From: Paralithodes platypus
Lineage: Eukaryota > Arthropoda > Malacostraca > Decapoda > Lithodidae
Reading direction: 5' to 3'
Assembly (NCBI GenBank): GCA_032716605.1
Contig: CM064509.1
Coordinates: forward strand, 34,524,720-34,588,719
Length of the DNA: 64,000 bases
Both the position numbers and the translations under genes were made by a program. Every line of letters starts with the position of its first letter. Position 1 is the first letter of the stretch. The notes under the pieces were generated by a model. It searched no databases and had not been told where the DNA came from. It saw only the letters and a program-made list of their open reading frames with translations. This document shows, piece by piece, positions 11,095-22,139 of this stretch.

Positions 11095-11596
11095 TTGCTA
11101 CTTGAAAAGTCTTTACTTCCATATATATGATGTTATCAAGCATGCCTAGTGTAATTAATACTTGAACATCTCCAATGGTTCTGGAATTGCTTTGCTTTAT
11201 CATAGCCTTTACAAATATTTGTAATATTACATCCACATACGAGATCTATGCACCAGCTTAATAAAATATAACATTAAATTTACCATTATATAAACTCCTA
11301 ACTCCGATATGCAAACAATTATTATTCTTGAAATAATAGGATTACTTACAAACAAATTTGTATGTATTACAAATTAGGCAACTGCGTCAGTTTCGTTTGT
11401 GTGTGTCACAATGTTTTCTACAGTTCACCCCTCCAGACATAGGATCAGACTAGTGTATATTTATGGGTGACTGACTGACAGGTGACAGACACGCCGACTT
11501 TCGCTACCATATTTCCCCACGGATTGAGGTGAATGCCTTGTGGTGTCACCCCCACTATAGTATACTGCCAGCCTAGACTCGTATTGTAGCGTGTAG
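11093..11596. other. unassigned DNA
   Basis: No gene, repeat family or structure recognised. Confidence 0.4.
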
Positions 11597-11614
11597 TATT
11601 TATTTATTTATTTA

Positions 11615-11691
<77 letters not shown>

Positions 11692-11721
11692 TGTATATAT
11701 ATATATATATATATATATATT
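11597..11721. repeat. (TTTA)n then (TA)n tract
   Basis: A short TTTA run passes into a long TA tract broken by one CTGTATATA interruption, the same punctuation seen in other TA arrays of the window. Confidence 0.9.
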
Positions 11722-12941
11722 TAAAAGTACTTAAAAGTACTAACACCTTATACTGATAACAAATAATACTAGTGAAACTCGGGACCACATATTATCAGCA
11801 TTAAGATTAAAGCCTAGTTAACTTTCTTTCTCGATATTTTATGTTATATTTGTCTTTATCGAATATTTTCTATTTTTCCGCTTCGTTCGTTCTTTTGCCT
11901 TTTACTTCCTGCCTCACTTTCCCTTCTCTCTTGTTCTTCTGTTTGGGTCCTTTGTGGCTTCCAGCAATAACTGCAATAACACTTACCCTTCGCAATTCTT
12001 CTCTCGGTGTTGTTCAATCTTTTCCTCTCTTTTATCCCCTAGCATATTTCCATTTCTTAGGTTTCCGAATCACCGCAGTTTTAGGGCTGCACTGGTCTTG
12101 GCTTTCTTTTATCATTACTTTTGAGTTTGTAAAGAAAATTGAAAAGAAAATCGGATCAATAAATCGGGAAAGAGAAAGGTACGTTTTTTAGCCGACAATA
12201 AATAATTACAAAGAAAAAATGGCAACGCAATATAATTTGGCTTCATCAGGACACAAAATGATATTACTATGAACTGAATTATACGAGAAGCTTAATACAG
12301 ATAAAACAGTAAAACACTGCTCAAATAGAGTCACAGTTATGAGTACTCAGTGAGTATTTATTTGTTTGTTTCATTTTGTTTGTAATATTTTCGTTAAGCC
12401 TTCAGTCTAGTATCAATCTTTTTAGCTAACAGTATGTAGGTTTGCATATATATATACTGTAGATATACTAACTTTTTATCAATTATCACTGTCGAAGGTA
12501 AATAAAGAAAATATGTAATCGTACTCTGTTGTACATGTTTCCTAGAATGTTTTACAATGTCTGTCTGTTCGGGTTAATATTGAACGATTTTACTCAGGTT
12601 TGGACGGCCCTCTAATAATCAAATGAGTAAAGCCCACCGTATTTAATCCAACACAATTCCTTGCGAATCTGAATAAAAGCAAAGAACGGATCCTCGGACT
12701 ATAAATGGTTGATGAGCAATACAAAAATACCAGGAAGTGTCTCTACCATATGTGCTATTTACTTGTTACTCGAAGACTTCACGCACGAAATTCTTTCACG
12801 ATTACTTAATCCAGACATTATGGGGTGAGGGCTTTTACTTATCATACATACACACATAAGCACATACAAACACACACACTGTCTATATTAAGGTGATATT
12901 TGCATACTTGTACACGTGTAAACACTGTATAACAGTAGTGA
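11722..12941. other. unassigned AT-rich DNA
   Basis: A 116-codon plus-strand frame (11841-12191) is open, but its translation is hydrophobic, low-complexity and unfamiliar. The segment 12573-12660 resembles the left half of a D MITE (GAACGATTTTACTCAGG). Otherwise nothing is identified. Confidence 0.35.
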
Positions 12942-13229
12942 GCTATATACCCACTTATCTATTTATATATTCAGTTTGAATACTGGAAAGAATCTCATTC
13001 TCCTGAACGGAACGGTAGAGAGGAGATCCACAAAGATTCCGATATGACCGGGAATATCTGGAAAATGTTCGATCGTGGCTGCAATGGGTATGGCCACTTC
13101 CACACAGAATTCGACAAGAAACAGTTTGCATCTCGTATCCCACTGCAACGATCAATGATTTTCAAGTTATCGCTGCGTGCGGTATCAGAAGAAGCCATTT
13201 TTACACGAGCTGGGAATTACTACTGGTGA
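12942..13229 (+). CDS. candidate unidentified exon
   Basis: A 95-codon frame open from 12942 to a TGA at 13227-13229, unlike its surroundings in composition. A pyrimidine/AT stretch ending TATATATTCAG at 12974 could be a splice acceptor, and ACTG-GTGAAG at 13226 could be a donor, which would place the exon at about 12975-13225. The peptide includes FEYWKESHSPERNGREE, then MTGNIWKMFDRGCNGYGHF and SMIFKLSLRAVSEE. I do not recognise a family. The other frames are also partly open, which weakens the case. It may instead be a fragment of an old element. Confidence 0.3.
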   Translation, partial: AIYPLIYLYIQFEYWKESHSPERNGREEIHKDSDMTGNIWKMFDRGCNGYGHFHTEFDKKQFASRIPLQRSMIFKLSLRAVSEEAIFTRAGNYYW

Positions 13230-13483
13230 AGGATGTGCCAGTTCTAAAGTAACTCCAATGTTTAATTCATGTTGCTGGTGGAAGACAGAGTTAAGTTAGG
13301 TTTTTGTATTATATGGTTGATTTTACCCTCCATTTTATACTTAGCTAGACTTTAGTTTTTATACATTCCTCATTCTCTCTTGGGTTCATGGTAGCTGGTT
13401 AAATGTCTGTCTCATACACCTTGGACATTACAAGACACATTAATTCTAGCACAAGTTTAATATTTTTAACATCGCTATAACAC
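13230..13483. other. unassigned DNA
   Basis: No recognisable feature. Confidence 0.4.
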
Positions 13484-13572
13484 CCCAAATGACATTAATG
13501 AAAGCATGTGATTCTCCCAGGATATCACATACAGAACTTACACGCTCTAACCATTACACCATCAAGACAGTT
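13484..13572 (-). repeat. tRNA-derived SINE fragment (family S)
   Basis: On the minus strand the segment reads CTTGATGGTGTAATGGTTAG (A-box-like) and, after a mutated B-box, AATCACATGCTTTCATTAAT, the tail motif shared with copies at 35521, 39917 and 41307. The B-box has decayed, so this is an inactive copy. Confidence 0.55.
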
Positions 13573-13784
13573 ATAAGAACAGATCACAAGCACGATTGAT
13601 ATCCATTTAACGAATATTGGATATTAATCTAATCATGTACGCACCCAACTGCACTATGAATAACCTAATGCTTAAGCGAGAGGAAAGAACATTTTATTGG
13701 GCACAGATCACATAAGACCGATCTCGCTACGAAATATTCTTGAACCTATTGACATCATTTTCAACATCGCTCTTAGCAACATTA

Positions 13785-13985
13785 ACTCCCCAAATGAAAT
13801 TAATGGAAGCATGTGATTATCCCAGGATTCTAACCCAGGATATTATTATGTTTTTTACACCAACCAACTTCAAATTAATGAAATCAACAAATACATATGG
13901 CACTCCGAGGACTCGAAACCAGAACTTACTCATAATCCATCTCATTAAATGTACCAAATCTTGACAAATTTTTCACATGCTCATG
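13785..13985 (-). repeat. tRNA-derived SINE fragments, two copies
   Basis: 13785-13840 carries the CATGCTTCCATTAATTTCAT tail of family S. 13865-13985 on the minus strand reads GTTTCGAGTCCTCGGAGTGC then TTGTTGATTTCATTAATT, matching the SINE at 43998-44130. Both are partial. The A-box of the second copy is hard to place. Confidence 0.5.
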
Positions 13986-15215
13986 GTCTTCGGCCGGAGC
14001 TTTTACGGTGATTTAATGTGTTGATTGTTCGTGCATGGGTACTGGGAAGATATAGTATATTCGAAGATATATTTGGTTTGGTAAGTTAAAATAATCTTCA
14101 TAAGACGTTGGATTGGGTTAGTGGGTTAAGCTGATGCCGAAGAATATAAATGTAACAGAGAATCATGTTTTCCTACAGCCTATATTTTATGTGTTTTGTA
14201 AATGTATAAGTAATTTCTCGGAGGCAGGGTCGGGGATAATGAGTGATGGTGCTACGAGGGAGTTTGTGAGTATTACCACATCACATGGGACAACACTAAG
14301 ACCCCTACTCCTAGACAGACCCCATCATTGACGGTGGTAACTACTATAGCTTTGCCTCATTCCTAGTCAGTCAATGTAGCATGATAGATGTTATAATCGC
14401 AATGGGAACTACTGGAACATTATTACAGAGCTCTCCTTGCAATTACAACAACAGGCATATCATATTGATTGGCTAGGGATATTGTAAATTTATATTATTA
14501 CAACTGACAATTATGGAGTTTGTCTAGGAATACAGACCTAAGGGATAAGGTGGATGAAGGACACCTTCGGGTGCAATTATTTTTGCAATAAATATAACTT
14601 CCTTTCTCTGTGAAAACAAATATGGATTAAATGCAATGATAAACTAGTTAATTGTTAGAACCATACATTTTCTTGATACAGATTAATTTATCTTAACGAA
14701 AATTGTAATGAGAAAAACCTAGATTTATAACACAAAATTATTATGTTCTGTCAATTAGATCAAATGATAAATATACACACGAACTAAGTAAAACAAAATC
14801 AGTGTAAAATCATAAAGACGTAGGAAACTACAGTGACACCCATGATAAATACAACAATGAGCCACAAGGGAAAAACTATAATGTGAAAATAGAAAAACTA
14901 TATATAGGCCTACCATTCCATAATAAAGGGACAGCAACAACTTCTTCCCCTCTCCCGGCCCAGCTCAAGCAAAGAACAAAAAATGGGTCAGTGAGAATGA
15001 CAATTGCTACAAAAAAGAATAACTTAAAGGAAAAGGGGGAGAAGAGGGGAAAAAGTGGATAATGGCCGAGTGGAGAAAGTTGAGGAAAAAAAGTCGAGGA
15101 GGAATAACAGGGGGGGATGGGAGACACAGGGACGCAGAGAGGGTGGTGGAGTATTGGGTTTTGTTATAAGGATGAATTTTGTTTTGGTATCTCTCCGTCC
15201 TTTATTCCCTCAGTC
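13986..15215. other. unassigned DNA
   Basis: No gene or known repeat family. Short open frames here are low-complexity and unconvincing. Confidence 0.4.
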
Positions 15216-15264
15216 CCCTATCCTATCCTATCCTATCCTATTCTCCCTCTCCCTCTCTCTCTCT
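15216..15264. repeat. (TATCC)n and (CT)n microsatellites
   Basis: About five TATCC pentamers followed by a CT-rich run. The pentamer is not the arthropod telomere repeat (TTAGG). Confidence 0.85.
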
Positions 15265-15314
15265 CTTTGTATTTATATTTGATGAGGAAGGAATTAGATT
15301 AAATAGGATACGAG

Positions 15315-15410
15315 ATGATAGTGGGATGACGAGGAAGAGATGGTAGGAGTGAAGAAAAGACGGTAGGGATGAGAAAGAAATGGTAGGGATGTGGAAGAGA
15401 TGATAGGGGT
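15315..15410. repeat. degenerate purine-rich minisatellite
   Basis: Imperfect units of about 24 bases built on GAGATGGTAGGGATG-GAAG. The strand is strongly purine biased. Confidence 0.6.
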
Positions 15411-16007
15411 TCTCGTAAAAACAACAAATTTTGCTACAAACCCTTCGCAATAACTGTGTAATAAACTCGGGGACATGACAATTTACCGTATACTAAAACT
15501 TAACAGTCTATAGGAGCTAACCCGAGTATTTTTTTTTTTTTTTTCTATATTCCAACTTACTTCCTCTCGGGCATAGGCTGAGAGCCTTAACATTCACCGC
15601 TTTACAATGAACAGTGAAGCCCGTGAGGTCTTGTTCCAGTCTAGGGAGTGAGACATGTGAAGCACGTAGAGCACAACGAGCACCTGCCATCTTGCCTTCA
15701 CATGAGGCACGGTGCTCACTCATGGCCCGAAACGACCCCATCCCTGAAGCCATCTCGTTCCCGTGCTTCACTGTCTCACCCACTACACTCGGACTCTCAC
15801 ACTTACACACACACACAACGCCACCTGTTGAGCAGATAACTCACCAGGCATTGCACCCCTATAGCATATTTTGAATATGGGAATATTCATACAGTGCTAT
15901 TTAATCAGGGAACAATGAGGGTATTTTATTGACGTTTCGGTGGGCTTTGTGGTAATGCACTGATACTAGGTACAGCACAAATTCCATCCCAATAATATCT
16001 TCCCATT
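15411..16007. other. unassigned DNA with poly(T) run
   Basis: A T run lies at 15529-15543. The 15560-15870 part is GC-richer and open in several frames, but no domain is recognisable. Confidence 0.35.
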
Positions 16008-16080
16008 GATACATCGGGATTTGAACCCGGGACCTTTGGATTACCAGGCCAGTGGCAAGACCACTCCACCACACCTCCCC
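16008..16080 (-). repeat. tRNA-like sequence (SINE head)
   Basis: On the minus strand it reads GAGGTGTGGTGGAGTGGTC (A-box position) and CCGGGTTCAAATCCCGA (perfect B-box in a paired T-stem). The anticodon stem does not pair well and the acceptor arms do not match, so a functional tRNA gene is unlikely. A SINE head or tRNA pseudogene fits better. Confidence 0.55.
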
Positions 16081-16130
16081 TGATTGTATGATTGTATGGT
16101 AAAATAACACACTCATTAAACCTTCACTCC

Positions 16131-16454
16131 TTAAGGGGAGATGGGTCTTTTTTCTAGACCCCCTTTTCCCTAATGCTTAGCCCCATTAGTTTTGAAATTT
16201 TACAACGTCCCTTCCATTAGTTTAGCAATTTTGAGACCTTTCGCCCCAATTCTTCGTCAATATTTAGACCTTTCGTGCAATTTAGGTGTCGCTTTTTTCC
16301 CTGGCGAACGATAGTGAGACTATAATTTTGGAATAATCTAGAAGGGGATCTAATGAATGTTTTTCTTAAGTTTGATGGAGGTCTAGGGAGGAATTAAAAA
16401 AAAATATATATATATATGAAATAATCGACAACAAAATAAACCCTTCCCACTTAA
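16131..16454 (-). mobile_element. TTAA MITE family B, copy 4
   Basis: TTAA at 16131-16134 and 16451-16454. In reverse orientation: TTAAGGGGAGATGGG, the AATGGGG-type repeats as complement, CCTGGCGAACGATAGTGAG, and the GATGGAGGTCTAGGGAGG end. The central hairpin block has been deleted. Confidence 0.8.
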
Positions 16455-16548
16455 CAATAGTACCTCCTGTTGTTCTTCTTCTTTACTGCGATTGTTTGGT
16501 AAGTTCTGCCAGGGTTTAGTCTCTGCCCATACAATCACATAACCTCCT

Positions 16549-16923
16549 TTAAGGGGAGATGGGTAGTTTTTCTGGGCCCGCTCCTTCCTCATGTTTTGCC
16601 CCATTAGTTTTCAGATATTAAGACGTTCGCCCCATTAGTTTTTCTATTTTAATACCTTTTTCCCATTTATAGATTCATATTAATATCAAGACCTTTCGTG
16701 CTATTTAGGTGTCGATTTTTTCCTAGCGAGCCATAGCGAGCCTGTAATTTTAAGAGAAACCGGCCTTCGGCCGGGAAATTTTTCTATCGAAAAATGTACA
16801 AATTTATCTTCAAGAGGGGTCTAGAGGGTGTTTCTGGATCTTGATGGAGGTCTAGCGAGGAAACTAAAAAATATATAAATATATAAAAATATAGACCCCC
16901 AGAAATAACCACTGTCCCCTTAA
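16549..16923 (-). mobile_element. TTAA MITE family B, copy 5
   Basis: Full-length reverse copy bounded by TTAA 16549-16552 and 16920-16923. It keeps both core hairpins (CCGGCCTTCGGCCGG and TTTTTCTATCGAAAAATGTA) and ends in an AT-rich stretch followed by CCACTGTCCCC. It lies 95 bases from copy 4 in the same orientation. Confidence 0.85.
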
Positions 16924-17541
16924 CCTCAGAACCCTCCGAACCTCATATAGTTCTGCTCTGTGATAGTTTGCTACGAGTTCTATGTGCTTCGTCTCAGTCC
17001 ATACCATCACATAACCTCACTGAACCTACCCTCTCTTATAAGTATACCTTCTCTTCTTCTTACGATCGTTTGGTAAGTATTGTCCGTGTTTCTTCTCCGC
17101 TTGTACAGTCACTTATAAACATTCGTGGACCCCCTTCTGTTATTCTGTATGCCATTTTAGCTCTCTGGATTGATTTTTGGATGGAAGTTGCTTATGAATA
17201 AATAGTATATATTGTTTTGTAGTTGATGCATGGACAATTATATTCATGAATTCACTTCCAGATATATGCTTCCATAATTAGAAATAGGCGAGGTCCACGA
17301 ATTTGTATGAGTGACTGTACGCCCACATAGCCCCCCTGAAGCTACATACCCCAACAATAGCGCTCCCAGTTCTTCTAGTTTTTTAGGGTATGATGAGACC
17401 TCCAACCGCTTTGTTTTTTGTATTACTACCAGCGGCTCTTCCTTCACAAACTTGAGAGAGCTGGTGGCTTTTGTTCGGCCTGTGAGTGACGTACATGCTC
17501 TCGTGTTTATAGCATGAAGTTCGGCGGGGTAAGAATGATTG

Positions 17542-17543
<2 letters not shown>
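16924..17543. other. unassigned DNA
   Basis: Short frames of 67-77 codons exist on both strands. None is recognisable. Confidence 0.4.

Positions 17544-17621
<78 letters not shown>
17544..17621. repeat. (GT)n microsatellite
   Basis: GT run of about 78 bases. Cys/Val open frames across it are artefacts. Confidence 0.9.
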
Positions 17622-17962
17622 TTGTGGTGGTGTTGGTGTGTGGTGTTTTGTGTGTGTGAGAGAGAGAGAGTGTGTTACAAGGAATTACAAGGGATATTTA
17701 GTATCTCAGAGACCTTGCGGTCCATTCCGAGGAAATACTTGAAGTGGAAGGAGAGAGATTGTTTAGTGCACTACACTCATTACAAAGTGTGCTAGATACT
17801 ATCTACTCTCTGCTTGAACTGCTTTACTGAAGAACTGTTTACAACTTCGAAGGGAAGTTTATTCCAGGTAGAACATATTTCATATGTGAAAAAAAATCCA
17901 CAAATACTAGTGCTGAACCTTTACGATTCTAATTTTCAGCCATGGTTGCTTGTTGTATTCCA

Positions 17963-18062
17963 NNNNNNNNNNNNNNNNNNNNNNNNNNNNNNNNNNNNNN
18001 NNNNNNNNNNNNNNNNNNNNNNNNNNNNNNNNNNNNNNNNNNNNNNNNNNNNNNNNNNNNNN
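17963..18062. other. assembly gap (100 N)
   Basis: Exactly 100 undetermined bases, the usual placeholder for a gap of unknown size. It lies inside the CR1-like LINE. Confidence 0.99.
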
Positions 18063-18218
18063 ACGGCATATTCTTGATGAGGCCATATCAAAGCGTTGTA
18101 GAGTGTATGGAATATCTGCTTATTTCTAAATTGGAACTGTCTCTTAATATACTCTAAGTTTTCCTGGGCTTTCTTTTCTACGTCAATGGACATTTTATGG
18201 AAAATGTCGAGCAAGTTA

Positions 18219-19675
18219 AGCCCCTTTCACACATTCACGATGTTGGTCCCGATGTGCCACGAGCTACACAAATTGGTACATCGGCAGAGACAATGACACG
18301 AAGTACGCGTTTGACGATGAAGCCATGACGGTGACACGTCGTAGCCGCGACGGGGCAGATGGTATCACGGTTGCAACACGAGGGCGGCACGTCAATGCCC
18401 TAACGGTCCAAATTCCGGTCAAAACCGTACCCCGACATGGCACGAGGGGAACACGACGAGGGGCGATGGACTTACGAATGGTGTTACGTGTGCGACACGA
18501 CGAACACGACGCCACAACGACAGACGGGTGACAGACACAATTCGATATAAAAGGAGCCAGTTCTGGTACTTGCACGTCACTCTACACACCTCCCAAGCCA
18601 AACGGCCAACACGTCAGCACCACATCGCCCTACAACCCATGGATGAACACGAGGTCCTGCAGCTGCAAGTAGATCTGGCAGCACATCAGGCAAGACTAAA
18701 TGTTGACCTCTACAAAGCCTTGCAGGATGCCCAGGTGCCACCCAGGAGACGGAGAAGGCAGGTCTGGACCCGGAAGTGGCTGTTGAGGCAAGGGCAGTAC
18801 TTTGCTGGATTCCTGCCCTGCTTGGTCCTGCATTGCTTCAGGGGCGTCGGGTGTGTCAGTGTGTGGTAGGGACAGGTCGGGCACCTCATCATCTTTGTCG
18901 ACGTTGGTTTGCAGCGCTGCCTTCCTACACTTCTTCACAGGGGTGCTCAACTTCTTCTGATGGGGCATGGCGTGGCGTGGAGTGGTGGGGTAGGTTGAGA
19001 GAACGTTGAGAGATGTTGACTGTTTGCTGCGGCGAGAGCGAGTGAGGCAGCGTCCCTGCTCGGGGCTCCTTTTATGGCCGCGTGTGGGGTTCGACGAGGC
19101 GGCGTGGGGTGCGCGGCAGGTGGCGTAGCCTGCGCGTGGTGCGCAGTTGCCACATCGTCCCACCATCGTGCACCTCGTGTTGTTGCCGTGTTGCCAGCGT
19201 GTTGTTGCCGTGGTGCTGACGTGTTGCCGTCGTGCTTCCAAATTTTGTATGACACATGGACTCACGTGGACCACACGTCAATACCCAATAATCGTGGGTA
19301 CAGCATGGTGGCGTCGGGTGTACACGTGGCAACATCGGGGCCTGTCGTGGTGGCGGCGAGGGATTTGAAAATGGCCGTTATCTTTCACGACGTACCCCGA
19401 CACCGCCACGTCGATGCCAATGCTACCTGATGCCGACGCGCCAGACCCTCGTCATCGACATCATGTACCCGATTTCCACGCCAAAATTCCCTCGTGCGAT
19501 TTATTTGGACACCCCCAAACACATCGTCCCCAAGCACGATTTGCCACGTCCCGCCCCGTGGGTAACCCGCCACTCCCAAATGACCCCGACACACGTTGGC
19601 GGTTGCACCACGTTGTGTCCCGATATTCAAATCGGGGTACATCGTGCTCAACATCATAAATGTGTGAAAGGGGCT
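18219..19675 (+). mobile_element. PIF/Harbinger-type DNA transposon, deletion derivative
   Basis: 1457 bp flanked by TTA (18216-18218 and 19676-19678), the classic Harbinger target duplication. The terminal repeats are AGCCCCTTTCACACATTC and, at the other end, the complement of AGCCCCTTTCACACATTT. The interior is GC- and CpG-rich, unlike its surroundings, with many CACG motifs. It interrupts a LINE whose frame is restored on excision. Full-length relatives encode a DDE transposase and a Myb/MADF-like partner; only fragments remain here. Confidence 0.8.
18639..18869 (+). pseudogene. Harbinger transposase N-terminal fragment
   Basis: From an ATG at 18639 the frame gives MDEHEVLQLQVDLAAHQ, then PPRRRRRQVWTRKWLLRQG. 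Harbinger transposases commonly start with an acidic/hydrophobic helix followed by an Arg-rich stretch and a W-x-R-x-W-L motif, which fits. The DDE catalytic core is absent: the frame drifts into unrelated sequence and stops at 18869. An antisense frame (18696-18968, starting MPHQKKLSTPVKK) overlaps and might be a remnant of the partner protein. The assignment rests on motif memory only. Confidence 0.5.
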
Positions 19676-19782
19676 TTAGGAAGACATGATCGGTGTCGCC
19701 CGAAGCCATGTTTGACATTCATAATTAAGTTGTGGATTTCCAAATAGTCAAGCATCTTATCCCTTCTAACATAATTTTTACT

Positions 19783-19802
19783 GAGTGTGTGTGTGTGTGT
19801 GA

Positions 19803-19861
<59 letters not shown>
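19783..19861. repeat. (GT)n/(GA)n compound microsatellite
   Basis: GT run followed by GA run. It abuts the broken end of the CR1-like LINE. Bases 19862-19983 are unassigned. Confidence 0.9.
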
Positions 19862-19864
<3 letters not shown>

Positions 19865-19983
19865 AAGCGAGCGAGCGCATGTGTTATGATCGTGTATGTA
19901 CAGTATAAGTGTGTTTAAATAGAAAAACGGAAAGAACATTCAACAAAATAACAACCCAACCCAAAAGAACTACCCATCTCACC

Positions 19984-20412
19984 TTAACACCTCACGAGCG
20001 GGGGTTTTGGGCTATTTTGGGCATATTCGGGCCCTCCTGAATGATCAATCAAGTATCTGCATGAAAAAAAAATTATTCAGCAAAAAACTAGGCGCTAAAA
20101 GCTTCAAAATGAGACCAGAACGAGCTACGTAGCACTCGTCGTTCTCAGGCAGTGGTACCACCAACATGGGAGTTTAGCGTATAGCGGCATATTTTTTCCA
20201 GCTACGCTCACTACTGGCTACACTGCCGGCCTCTCGAGAACACAGGGAGGGTGAGTCAGTGGGCGGCGGTAGGCCCTGGGAGTCGGACGTGTGGCCCGCT
20301 GCGCTCCCGGCCATTTGCACTCTATTTTAACCCTTTAAAAGCCTTAATAATGCTTGTAACTTGCTGCAAATTGGCGCCCGGCTAAAGCCGGGCGCCATTC
20401 TTTAGGAGTTAA
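19984..20412 (+). mobile_element. TTAA MITE family C, copy 3 (diverged)
   Basis: TTAA ends. It matches copies at 7198 and 46988 over GGGCTATTTTGGGCATATTC, CCTGAATGAT-AATCAAGTAT and GCTTCAAAATGA, then diverges in the middle. It carries its own GGCGCCCGGCTAAAGCCGGGCGCC hairpin-like end (20373-20395 region) that the others lack. Bases 20413-20568 are unassigned. Confidence 0.75.
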
Positions 20413-20568
20413 AAATGTGTATACGATATATTACATTTGAGCTGTGTTCTCATTCTAGGTCTTCATTTGCCAAGCATATAGGCTTTCCGGCAGATCTGAT
20501 AAACAATACATTATAGCACATATAATATACTAATGCTTCATATTTTTGTATGAAGTATAATGAAGAAA

Positions 20569-20775
20569 TTAAGGGGGGATGGTTTACTTTTTGATTGATT
20601 TATTCATATATTTATTTATTTTTTAGTGTCCTCCCTAGATCTCCATCAACCTGTAAAAAGAAAACCTAGACTCCTCTTCAAGATAAATTTGTACATTTTT
20701 CGGTAGAAAAATGTCCCTGCCAAAGGCTGGTTACTCTGAAAAATTACAGGCACGCCCTAGCTGTGTATGTGCGTA
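20569..20775 (+). mobile_element. TTAA MITE family B, copy 6, broken by a GT array
   Basis: Left half of B: TTAAGGGGGGATGG, AGATCTCCATCAA, ACATTTTTCGGTAGAAAAATG, TTACAGGC. At the point where GGCTCGCTATCGCTCGCC should follow, the sequence changes into a long GT array. The right half is absent. Confidence 0.75.
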
Positions 20776-20777
20776 TG

Positions 20778-20780
<3 letters not shown>

Positions 20781-20850
<70 letters not shown>

Positions 20851-20856
20851 GTGTGT

Positions 20857-20924
<68 letters not shown>
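20781..20924. repeat. (GT)n microsatellite inside a B element
   Basis: About 144 bases of GT with a single AGATGTG interruption and GAGTG variant. Located at the centre of B copy 6. Confidence 0.9.
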
Positions 20925-21064
20925 CAGGCTCCAGGTGTTCCGCTCCCCCGTGTTCTTAATTTCCTGCCCTGTGTGTGGTCGGCATATACTGTACACCCTG
21001 CGACACACATTCTGGACCTCCCTCACCCTTTCACCACCATTACGTCATTCCCATCCTATTCTGG

Positions 21065-21227
21065 TTAACATTAGACGATTTTCTGTAGCTGATAATCTAC
21101 CTCTAGGACTCAAATGGGTAAATACGATCTCAATAAATCCTCTTACTATCACAGGTCCTTCCTAAATTTAATAAAATTTTCAAATTTTAGCCAAAGGTAA
21201 AAGGCATTATTGTGGTGAAGGGGTTAA
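21065..21227 (+). mobile_element. family D MITE, decayed copy
   Basis: TTAA at 21065 and 21224. It contains TTAGACGATTTTCTGTAG and the GAAGGGGTTAA right terminus. The left terminus is lost. Confidence 0.55.
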
Positions 21228-21274
21228 ATAAACCCATGACACATATTATGGTTCCTTCCGTCTTCTCAAACTGC

Positions 21275-21915
21275 TTAAGGGGAGGCTTTTAGTTAGTTCG
21301 TTAGACCTCCATCAAGCTTAACATTACACCCCCTAGATCCCCTTTCAAGATAAATTTGTACATTTTTCGGTAGAAAAATTTCCCGGCCGAAGGCCGGTTC
21401 CCCTTAAAATACAGGCTCGCTATCGCTCGCCAGGAAAAAATTAACACCTTAACTCCTTCAGACATATTATGTTCCAATAAGTCCGAGGAGGCGGGAGCCC
21501 CGGGATCATTGCCACTGCCTCGCACACTCACAACAACACTGCGGCCGTTAGAATTATCAGAGGAGGCTGAGGTTGCCACCAACGGTTTTATCGTAAGCTA
21601 ACTTATCGGACTTACTGAGCTCATATGACGCAAAATCGCGTCATAAACTTATTGGAAAGGCATGGAGATAAGTCCATATGATGCGATCGCGTCATATGAG
21701 TTTTTGGTTATAAGTTCCATATGACGCGATCGCGTCATATATGTCTGGGGGAGTTAATGGCATGAAAAGTCTTAAAATTGACAGAAATGGGGTGAAAGTT
21801 CTTAAAATCACCAAACTAATGGGGCGAACGTCTTAAAATATCAAAAGCAATGGGGCTAACCATGAGGGAGAAAGGGGTCAAGAAAAAAATCCCTCAAGTG
21901 GAAATCTCCCCTTAA
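21275..21915 (+). mobile_element. TTAA MITE family B, copy 7, carrying F
   Basis: TTAA at 21275-21278 and 21912-21915. The element sits at the CTGC-TTAA of a minisatellite unit, and joining its flanks recreates the unit. Both core hairpins are intact (CCGGCCGAAGGCCGG). Family F is inserted at 21453-21753. Confidence 0.9.
21453..21753. mobile_element. TTAA MITE family F with repeated 18-bp palindromes
   Basis: Flanked by TTAA 21449-21452 and 21754-21757. The terminal inverted repeat is CTCCTTCAGACATAT against ATATGTCTGGGGGAG. Its removal restores the B sequence ACACC-TTAA-TGGCATGAAA. Three related palindromes lie at about 21625, 21675-21698 and 21719-21740; the last contains the perfect ATGACGCGATCGCGTCAT. 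No ORF of note. Confidence 0.85.
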
Positions 21916-22139
21916 AGGAACTCATATCACAAATTCTGGTTCCTTCTGGCTCCTAAATCTGCTTTAAGGAAACCATAACTCAAATTCTGGCTTCTAAAAC
22001 TGCTTAGATAAATCCATGACACAAATTATGGTTCCTTATGGTTTCTAAATCTGCTTAAATGAACCCACACAACAAATTCACGACCTTGCTGACTTCTAAT
22101 ACTGCTTAAATGAGCCCATGGCAATTTCTGACTACTATT

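Larger units (their letters stand above)
17795..19790 (-). pseudogene. CR1/Rex-like LINE reverse transcriptase, split by an assembly gap and a Harbinger element
   Basis: Minus-strand pieces in order: 19676-19790 gives LDYLEIHNL then HGFGRHRSCLP; 18063-18215 continues NLLDIFHKMS and, further on, NKQIFHTLYNALIWPHQEYA; beyond the gap, 17795-17940 gives STWNKLPFEVVNSSSVKQFK, the typical C-terminus. The jump from NLLDIF to the thumb region shows an internal deletion of motifs A to C. Removing the Harbinger insert restores RSCLPNLLDIF in frame. It is an inactive fossil. Confidence 0.7.

Noticed and set aside
14755..15476. Several 60-83-codon hydrophobic frames on both strands
   Set aside because: Short, overlapping, low-complexity and typical of AT- or purine-biased non-coding DNA.
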